NCBI GenBank assembly: GCA_001429555.1
Contig: LMSR01000019.1
Span: 82,755 to 146,754, forward strand
Length of the DNA: 64,000 nt
Source of the DNA: Nocardioides sp. Soil797
GTDB lineage: Bacteria > Actinomycetota > Actinomycetes > Propionibacteriales > Nocardioidaceae
Direction: 5' to 3'
Below, piece after piece: positions 59,020 to 64,000 of the stretch (positions within the stretch are counted from its first letter, which is position 1; each line of letters starts with the position of its first letter). Below the pieces are notes generated by a model, which was given only the letters and a program-made list of their open reading frames with translations, did not search any database and was not told the origin of the DNA. The position numbers were made by a program, and so were the translations under genes.

Positions 59020-59586
59020 TCAGCCCACGAAGGCGAGCACCATCGGCAGTGGGGACAGGAGCAGCACGAGGCCCAGGAGGAAGCGGGCACACCGTGCCCC
59101 GATGCCGTGGCACCTCGGGTCGCGGGCGGTCCCGGCCGCGAAGCCCTCCGACGGAGCCCCGTCCGGCAGGACCCGGTCCAGCAAGGAGGTCCCCGCGTTG
59201 ATGAAGGTGAACTGCCAGAACTCGAAGATCAGCTCGAGGGAGTCCAGGTAGGTGAGCCTGGCAGCAGGATGGATGCGGATGCCGAGCAGGAACCGGCCCA
59301 CGGTGGTGCCGTGCCTGGCCGCCACCCATGCCTCCACGAGGGCGAGGACGATCACCCCGAAGATCGCGGTGAGGACGCCGCCGCCGATGAGCGCGCTGGG
59401 CGGGTCCTCCAGGCGAGTGCCCGCAAGGAAGGTGATCCCAAGCCAGAAGAGCACAAATCCGAGGAGCGCCAGCTGGTCCAGGAACTCGGCGAACCAGGCC
59501 CTTCTGCTCGAGACGGGCCCGCCGGCGTACGTCGGGTGCTCCCCCGGCCCCGTCGGGTGCGCCGGCGGTGGGTGCTGGAACGACAT
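59020..59586 (-). CDS. RDD-family membrane protein
   Basis: The 188-residue protein has a Pro/Gly-rich N-terminal tail, then an RDD-like domain in which the first helix begins RAWFAEFLDQLALLGFVLFWLG. A second helix (LTAIFGVIVLALVEAWVA) and the GTTVGRFLLGIRI segment follow, and the protein ends with a hydrophobic helix. The function of single RDD proteins is unknown, and transport is often suggested. ATG 59586 was preferred because AGGAAG precedes it and the longer frame adds only a basic leader. Confidence 0.75.
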   Translation of the reverse strand: MSFQHPPPAHPTGPGEHPTYAGGPVSSRRAWFAEFLDQLALLGFVLFWLGITFLAGTRLEDPPSALIGGGVLTAIFGVIVLALVEAWVAARHGTTVGRFLLGIRIHPAARLTYLDSLELIFEFWQFTFINAGTSLLDRVLPDGAPSEGFAAGTARDPRCHGIGARCARFLLGLVLLLSPLPMVLAFVG

Positions 59587-59738
59587 CCGCGATCTCTTCC
59601 TGGTGGGCGGGAGGACGAGCACACCCTTCCCATCGGAGTCCGCGAGAAACGTGCCCGGCATACCGCTCGACGTTTACCGGGCGCGGGCAGCGATCAGACT
59701 GCCCTTGAGACAGAACATCCATACGGAAGGAAGTCGGC

Positions 59739-59957
59739 ATGCGTCGAGGTGCCTGCGTGAAGTGCCTGGGAACCACGATCTACCAGGTGGCCAGCAAGGG
59801 CGGCCGATTCGGTGGTTACCAGGACCTCTGGCTCGGCAAGGGCCACACCAACTACTTCTTGGTGTGTGGACAGTGCGGATACACCGAGCGCTACGTCAAC
59901 CCCGAGGCCTTGGCCCGCCTCGACGAACACGGCACGCGACTGCCTCCGCGGGCCTGA
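59739..59957 (+). CDS. Small zinc-ribbon protein
   Basis: The 72-residue protein contains two Cys pairs, CVKC near the N-terminus and CGQC in the middle, spaced as in a zinc ribbon, and a Gly-rich loop (KGGRFGGYQDLWLGKGH). ATG 59739 has a strong GGAAGGAAG site. The function is unknown; similar small proteins bind nucleic acid or act as subunits of larger complexes. Confidence 0.75.
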   Translation: MRRGACVKCLGTTIYQVASKGGRFGGYQDLWLGKGHTNYFLVCGQCGYTERYVNPEALARLDEHGTRLPPRA

Positions 59958-60172
59958 TCAGCGACGCCGCCTCTGTCATGCCTCTTCCAAGTCCTCGTCG
60001 GTTCTGAGCGCTGCCTCCACTTTGCTTCGAAGCGAGCCCGAACATCCTCAGCCGGGATCGCTCGAGACGGGTCAGCCTTGAGGGCGTCGTACGCCGCACC
60101 CGCTTCGGTCCACAGCCATCCCTCCGCGGCCTGGCCGAAGGCCTCGTACGCCTCCGACTCGCTCAACGACAC
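59891..60172 (-). CDS. Small hypothetical protein, antitoxin-like N-terminal part
   Basis: The 93-residue frame from GTG 60172 starts SLSESEAYEAFGQAAEGWLW. Its middle, ADPSRAIPAEDVRARFEAKWRQR, resembles the C-terminal arms of small antitoxins or addiction-module components. Its last 25 residues are Arg/Ser-rich and antisense to the zinc-ribbon gene, so the natural end may be earlier or the gene may be decayed. No toxin partner is evident in 60173-60276. Confidence 0.4.
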   Translation of the reverse strand: MSLSESEAYEAFGQAAEGWLWTEAGAAYDALKADPSRAIPAEDVRARFEAKWRQRSEPTRTWKRHDRGGVADQARGGSRVPCSSRRAKASGLT

Positions 60173-60276
60173 GACATCAGTGCACGCGCGGTAGCTTCCC
60201 CCGAAATGAGCTCTCCACAGGCCGCGATCCAGCGATCGACGCCGTAGCGAGCGTCACTGGCCTGCACGAACGCGGA

Positions 60277-61221
60277 TCAGTAGTACCAGGGGTACGGCGA
60301 CCAGTCGGGGTCGCGCTTCTCGAGGAACTGGTCGCGCCCCTCGACCGCCTCGTCGGTCATGTAGGCCAGACGCGTGGTCTCGCCGGCGAAGAGCTGCTGG
60401 CCGACGAGGCCGTCATCGATCGCATTGAACGAGTACTTCAGCATCCGGATCGCGGTCGGCGACTTCGCGTTGATCTTGCGGCCCCACTCGAGGGCCTCCT
60501 TCTCGAGATCGGCGTGGTCGATGACCCTGTTCACCGCGCCCATCTGGTGCATCTGCTCCGCGTCGTAGTCGTCGCTGAGGAAGAAGATCTCGCGAGCGAA
60601 CTTCTGGCCCACGTGACGGGTGAGGTACGCCGACCCGTAGCCGCCGTCGAACGAACCCACCTCGGCGTCGGTCTGCTTGAAGCGCGCGTGTTCGCGTGAG
60701 GCGAGCGTCAGGTCGCACACCGAGTGCAGGGAGTGGCCGCCACCGGCCGCCCAGCCGTTGACGACACAGATGACGACCTTCGGCATGAAGCGGATCAGCC
60801 GCTGCACCTCGAGGATGTGCAGCCGACCCAGCTTGGCCTTGTCGATCGGGCTGGGCTCCTCGGCGCCGGTGTCACCCGCACCGGCGTCGACGTCCTCGTA
60901 CTGGTAGCCGGCCCGGCCACGGATCCGCTGGTCGCCACCGGCACAGAAGGCCCACTTGTCGTTCTTCCCACTCGGACCGTTGCCGGTCAGCAGCACGCAG
61001 CCGACGTCTGCCGACGTACGCGCATGCTCCATGACCGTGAGCAGCTCGTCGACGGTGTGCGGGCGGAAGGAGTTGAGCACGTCGGGCCGGTCGAAGGCGA
61101 CCCGGACGGTGCCGTGGGCCCTGGCCCGGTGGTAGGTCAGGTCGGTCAGGCCCTCGAAGCCGGGGACCACGTCCCAGGCCTCGGGGTCGAAGATTTCGGA
61201 AACTCCGTCAATCGCACTCAT
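60277..61221 (-). CDS. menB: 1,4-dihydroxy-2-naphthoyl-CoA synthase (MenB)
   Basis: The 314-residue crotonase-fold enzyme has the actinobacterial MenB layout with an inserted acidic loop (YQYEDVDAGAGD). Key segments are the oxyanion hole GGDQRIRG, VNGWAAGGGHSLHSVCDLTLAS, DAEVGSFDGGYGSAYL and the C-terminal RDPDWSPYPWYY. It closes the second ring of menaquinone from O-succinylbenzoyl-CoA. The ATG follows a TAGCCT box by six bases. No other men gene is in the window. Confidence 0.93.
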   Translation of the reverse strand: MSAIDGVSEIFDPEAWDVVPGFEGLTDLTYHRARAHGTVRVAFDRPDVLNSFRPHTVDELLTVMEHARTSADVGCVLLTGNGPSGKNDKWAFCAGGDQRIRGRAGYQYEDVDAGAGDTGAEEPSPIDKAKLGRLHILEVQRLIRFMPKVVICVVNGWAAGGGHSLHSVCDLTLASREHARFKQTDAEVGSFDGGYGSAYLTRHVGQKFAREIFFLSDDYDAEQMHQMGAVNRVIDHADLEKEALEWGRKINAKSPTAIRMLKYSFNAIDDGLVGQQLFAGETTRLAYMTDEAVEGRDQFLEKRDPDWSPYPWYY

Positions 61222-61227
61222 GGGCGC

Positions 61228-61233
61228 AGGCTA
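61228..61233 (-). promoter_or_regulatory. -10 box TAGCCT of a probable leaderless menB transcript
   Basis: On the minus strand TAGCCT ends six bases before the menB ATG. The same GATAGSCTGCGCSCATG context precedes the TrpEG-like gene. Confidence 0.55.
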
Positions 61234-61448
61234 TCGGCCGCGGACGGCAATCTGACAGCGAGACCGGCGGCCTCGCAGTTGATCGCTCCAGTTCCACCCG
61301 TTTCGGCGCTGATGTTCGTGGCGGAAGGAAGTTCGCCGTCGTACTGGGGAACTCACGCTCAGCCGTCGCGCGCTCTGCCCGAACTTCCTGCTGAAATGAA
61401 CACTGAGGCCTCTGGAATGGCGCGCCCGCGCGTGCTGTTCTTGTGGAC

Positions 61449-61886
61449 ATGACACTTCAAGGCGAATACCAGCCCAGTGCGGCCGAATGGGTCCGCAACC
61501 AGGTCGCGGCCTACGAGGCCTCCGGCGGCAAGGAGGCCAACACCCTTCCTGACGGTCGCCCGATCGTGGTGATCACCTCCCGTGGCCACAAGTCCGGGAA
61601 TCTCCGCAAGAACCCGGTCATGCGCGTCGAGCACGACGGGGTCTACGCCGCCGTCGCGTCGAAGGGCGGAGCTCCCGAGCACCCGGAGTGGTTCCACAAC
61701 TTCGTCGCCGACCCGCGCGTCGACCTGCAGGACGGCCCCGAGCCCCACGAGTACGTCGCCCGGCTCGCCACCGACGACGAGCGCGCCGAGTGGTGGCCGC
61801 GTGCGGTCGAGGCGTTCCCGCCGTACGCCGAGTACCAGGAGAAGACCGACCGCACCATCCCGCTCTTCCTGCTCGAGCGCGCCTGA
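61449..61886 (+). CDS. Deazaflavin (F420)-dependent nitroreductase-family protein
   Basis: The 145-residue protein begins LQGEYQPSAAEWVRNQVAAYEASGG and continues with SRGHKSGNLRKNPVMRVEHDGVYAAVASKGG, the F420-binding split-barrel pattern of the Ddn-like DUF385 family. Such enzymes reduce quinones or nitro compounds with reduced F420. ATG 61449 fits the family start; a GTG two codons earlier is possible. A copy of the 56-bp palindromic element lies 19 bases after its stop. Confidence 0.85.
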   Translation: MTLQGEYQPSAAEWVRNQVAAYEASGGKEANTLPDGRPIVVITSRGHKSGNLRKNPVMRVEHDGVYAAVASKGGAPEHPEWFHNFVADPRVDLQDGPEPHEYVARLATDDERAEWWPRAVEAFPPYAEYQEKTDRTIPLFLLERA

Positions 61887-61905
61887 CCCCTCCCCTGCCC
61901 CTGGT

Positions 61906-61961
61906 GTTACCGAACAGTCCGCAGGATTTTGCGCCCGAGAACCTGCATACGCTTCGGTAAC
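61906..61961. repeat. 56-bp palindromic repeat element, copy C
   Basis: The left arm GTTACCGAACAGTCCGCAGG and right arm CTGCATACGCTTCGGTAAC are identical to those of the coding copy in bkdC. The copy lies between the F420-type gene and the FBP-like gene. Confidence 0.9.
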
Positions 61962-62017
61962 GGCACGGGGTGACCAGCGGGCCGGATAACGCGTGGCACC
62001 GACCCGGTGCCAACACG

Positions 62018-62023
62018 TACCGT
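62018..62023 (+). promoter_or_regulatory. -10 box TACCGT of a probable leaderless transcript (FBP-like gene)
   Basis: TACCGT ends six bases before GTG 62030, supporting that start over an earlier in-frame one. Confidence 0.45.
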
Positions 62024-62029
62024 CTGCGT

Positions 62030-62524
62030 GTGGAAACGCTGACTGCTGCCCAGATCCGTGCGTCATTCGTGAACTGCTCGAAGGGCGAGGCGAAGCGGGC
62101 CAACCTCCCCGATCTGGACGCGGTGCCGTGGGCAGACCTCGACTTCCTCGGGTGGGTCGACCCGTCGGGCTCGTCGCGTGCCTACCTGGTGGCCGAGCGT
62201 GACGGGGAACCGGTCGGTCTCCTGCTCCGCCAGAACCCGGCTGGCAAGGGCCAGGCCCGGCGCAGCAAGCTCTGCGAGGTCTGCCTCACCGCACACACCG
62301 ACACCGGCGTCTGCCTGACCGTTGCGGCCAAGACCGGCGCGGCCGGCAAGCGCGGCGACACCACCGGCATCTACATCTGCCGCGACCTCAGCTGCTCCCT
62401 CTACGCGCGCGGCAAGAAGGCGTCCGGCGTACCGAAGTTGCGCGAGACCCTGCCGGTCGAGGCGATGGTGGAGCGGACCCGCAGCAACCTCGACGACTTC
62501 CTGCGCCGGGTGCTCGCCGGCTGA
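62030..62524 (+). CDS. FBP C-terminal treble-clef zinc-finger family protein
   Basis: The 164-residue protein begins VETLTAAQIRASFVNCSKGEAKRANLP, the typical start of the FBP family. It has two Cys pairs (CEVC and CRDLSC) that form a treble-clef zinc finger. The family is related to fibronectin/elongation factor G-binding proteins such as FusB, which rescue EF-G from the ribosome, but most actinobacterial members are uncharacterised. Its stop is one base from the convergent ACT-protein stop. Confidence 0.8.
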   Translation: METLTAAQIRASFVNCSKGEAKRANLPDLDAVPWADLDFLGWVDPSGSSRAYLVAERDGEPVGLLLRQNPAGKGQARRSKLCEVCLTAHTDTGVCLTVAAKTGAAGKRGDTTGIYICRDLSCSLYARGKKASGVPKLRETLPVEAMVERTRSNLDDFLRRVLAG

Positions 62525-62525
62525 C

Positions 62526-63140
62526 TCAGGACCGGGAGATCGAGACCGCCAGGCTGACCAGGTGGCTCAGTCGAGCCAGCTCGGACTCGAGGATCTCCGG
62601 CCCACCACGCCGACCGATCAGGATCAGCTCGTCGGACATCAGCGGCACCGCGGCGAGGAGGTTGTTCTCGTCCTCGGAGGGGAGCTGCTTGGCACGATCG
62701 ATGTCGTGCCACTCGACGGCGTCGGGTGCGGCCGGGGTGCCGTGCACGCGCACCGCTCCCTCCGACGTACGTCGGACGCGCGCGCCCCAGTCGGCGCGGA
62801 AGGTGGCCGGCAGCAGGTCGACCAGGCGGTTGAGCGCGTCGGTCGGGTGGGCGGTCAGCTCCTCGACCGCCTCGAGGTCCATCACCAGGCTTCCGCCGGC
62901 CGCGTAGCGCGAGATCCACACGACGTTCACGCCGTCGACCGAGTTGCACGCGGACACGATCGAGTCGGGCATCGCGCCGGGCGCCATCTCGAGGAGCACG
63001 TCGTCGACCGCGGTGCCGTCAGGGCGGTGCTCGACGATCTCGATCGCCTCGATGTCACCGCCGGCCTCACCGATCGTGCTCGCCAACCGCCCCAACGAAC
63101 CGGGGACGTCGGGCAACTCGACACGAAGCAGGAAGGCCAT
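62526..63140 (-). CDS. ACT-domain protein
   Basis: The 204-residue protein has an N-terminal ACT domain (about 1-75; LLRVELPDVPGSLGRLASTIGEAGGDIEAIEI), which usually binds amino acids as a regulatory module. A second half (about 95-204) of unknown fold follows, with segments such as LMSDELILIGRRGGPEIL. No enzymatic domain is fused, so a regulatory role is likely. The ATG follows a TAGAGT -10 box by six bases. Confidence 0.8.
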   Translation of the reverse strand: MAFLLRVELPDVPGSLGRLASTIGEAGGDIEAIEIVEHRPDGTAVDDVLLEMAPGAMPDSIVSACNSVDGVNVVWISRYAAGGSLVMDLEAVEELTAHPTDALNRLVDLLPATFRADWGARVRRTSEGAVRVHGTPAAPDAVEWHDIDRAKQLPSEDENNLLAAVPLMSDELILIGRRGGPEILESELARLSHLVSLAVSISRS

Positions 63141-63146
63141 GCTGTG

Positions 63147-63152
63147 ACTCTA
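63147..63152 (-). promoter_or_regulatory. -10 box TAGAGT of a probable leaderless transcript (ACT protein)
   Basis: On the minus strand TAGAGT ends six bases before the ATG, with no Shine-Dalgarno sequence. Confidence 0.5.
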
Positions 63153-63219
63153 TCCGGCTCATGTTTCGCGCGGGTTGCTGTTCCACCGGGCGTACGGGCT
63201 GGGCGTACGGGCCGTGAAA

Positions 63220-63266
63220 GCTCCAGAACGGACCACTTTCACCAAGAAAGTGGTCCGTTCTGGAGC
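63220..63266 (-). terminator. Long perfect hairpin after the acyl-CoA dehydrogenase gene
   Basis: A perfect 21-base inverted repeat (63220-63240 with 63246-63266, starting GCTCCAGAACGGACCACTTT) closes a five-base loop. It begins about 30 bases after the dehydrogenase stop, on the minus strand, and should act as its terminator. Confidence 0.7.
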
Positions 63267-63297
63267 GCTCAGTGAGCGGCCGGCAGCGAGGTGTGTA

Positions 63298-64000
63298 CTA
63301 CAGCCCCAGATCGCGGCCGATGAGCTCCTTCATGATCTCGTTGGATCCGGCCCAGATCTTCGAGACGCGTGCGTCGCGCCAGGCGCGGGCCACGCGGTAC
63401 TCGTTCATGAAGCCGTACCCACCGTGCAGCTGCACGCAGTGGTCGAGCACGTCGTTCTGGATCTGCGAGGTCCACCACTTGGCCTTCGCCGCGTCGACCG
63501 GCGACAGCTCGCCCTTGTCGTGCGCGATCACGCACTGGTCGAGGTAGGTCTCGGTGACCTCGATCTGGGTGAACAGCTCGGCCAGCAGGAACTTGTTGTG
63601 CTGGAAGGAGCCGATGCCCTGGCCGAAGGCCTTGCGGTCCTTGGTGTACTGCAGCGTCTCGACCAGGATCTGCTTGGCGTGGGCGACGTTGGAGATCGCG
63701 CAGCCCAGGCGCTCCTGCGGCAGCTTCTGCATCATGTGGATGAAGCCGTTGTCGAGCTCGCCGATGATGTGGTCGTCACCGAGGCGCACGTTCTCGAAGA
63801 ACAGCTCGGCGGTGTCGGACTCGTCCTGCCCGACCTTGTCGAGCTTGCGACCCCGGCTGAAGCCCTCGGCGTCGGCAGGGATCGCGAAGAGCGTGATGCC
63901 ACGCGCCTTCTTCTCCGGGCTGGTGCGCACCGCGGTGATGACCAGATCAGCCGAGTAGCCGTTGGTGATGAAGGTCTTCGAGCCGTTGATCACCCACTGG
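63298..64000 (-). CDS. Acyl-CoA dehydrogenase, C-terminal part (N-terminus beyond window)
   Basis: The visible 234 residues cover the middle beta domain (INGSKTFITNGYSADLVITAVRT) and the C-terminal helical domain of a flavin-dependent acyl-CoA dehydrogenase. Signature regions are QERLGCAISNVAHAKQILVETLQYTKDRKAFGQ and the C-terminal QLHGGYGFMNEYRVARAWRDARVSKIWAGSNEIMKELIGRDLGL. The frame remains open to the window edge (Q-W before VINGSK), so the true start lies outside. It oxidises acyl-CoA and passes electrons to ETF. Confidence 0.92.
   Translation of the reverse strand, partial: QWVINGSKTFITNGYSADLVITAVRTSPEKKARGITLFAIPADAEGFSRGRKLDKVGQDESDTAELFFENVRLGDDHIIGELDNGFIHMMQKLPQERLGCAISNVAHAKQILVETLQYTKDRKAFGQGIGSFQHNKFLLAELFTQIEVTETYLDQCVIAHDKGELSPVDAAKAKWWTSQIQNDVLDHCVQLHGGYGFMNEYRVARAWRDARVSKIWAGSNEIMKELIGRDLGL

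Overview
The window is chromosomal DNA from a high-GC actinobacterium, most likely a Nocardioides-like member of the Propionibacteriales (an inference from style, not a search). Supporting traits are the strong G/C bias at third codon positions, frequent GTG starts, many genes that start a few bases after a TANNNT -10 box with no Shine-Dalgarno sequence (leaderless style), an IdeR/DtxR iron box, a PepD/HtrA-linked two-component system, menaquinone (MenB) and F420-type proteins, a fused PntA and a DUF222/HNH gene. Genes are dense, with many 4-base ATGA overlaps.

Layout. 0-9.8 kb: housekeeping and catabolic genes (SDR, PaaN-type aldehyde dehydrogenase, GNAT, M1-like peptidase, epimerase, Fes-like esterase, an AccA/AccD-like carboxyltransferase, a truncated SDR, a Ser/Thr kinase). 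9.9-21.4 kb: one long minus-strand run with a ROK regulator, an Opp/Dpp-type ABC transporter, an Ssu/Tau/Ats-type ABC transporter and a flavin monooxygenase, with a divergent TauD/AtsK-type dioxygenase. This looks like an organosulfur acquisition locus. 21.5-25.2 kb: branched-chain 2-oxoacid dehydrogenase E1a-E1b-E2. 25.5-29.4 kb: an iron-siderophore ABC operon (ATPase, binding protein, double-length permease) under an IdeR box. 29.5-36.9 kb: zinc-type CDF exporter with ArsR regulator, TfoX-like protein, MFS pump with TetR, glutathionyl-hydroquinone reductase-like protein, aromatic aminotransferase, VanZ-like and holin-like membrane proteins. 36.9-41.7 kb: an unstable stretch with an IS110-family element, a phosphatase and kinase pair, and two decayed genes. 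41.9-46.3 kb: response regulator, histidine kinase, M50-like membrane protein and HtrA protease. 46.3-52.1 kb: pabB, pabA, a sulfatase and a TrpEG/PhzE-type synthase. 52.2-57.4 kb: pntAB and an MMPL pump with its TetR. 58-64 kb: sirtuin, RDD protein, small zinc protein, menB, F420-type oxidoreductase, FBP-family zinc protein, ACT protein and the end of an acyl-CoA dehydrogenase.

The most unusual content is repetitive. A 56-57 bp palindromic element occurs three times. Two copies lie at gene ends, and one sits in frame inside the coding sequence of the dehydrogenase E2 gene, where it encodes part of an inter-domain linker. A different 92-bp palindromic insert, flanked by a 24-bp direct repeat, appears to have split a former pabA/pabB start-stop overlap. 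A third family of 22-bp units forms short arrays on both sides of the TfoX-like gene, in opposite orientation, with a degenerate pair near 33.45 kb. A 26-bp sequence also recurs in two intergenic regions. No tRNA, rRNA or CRISPR array was seen.
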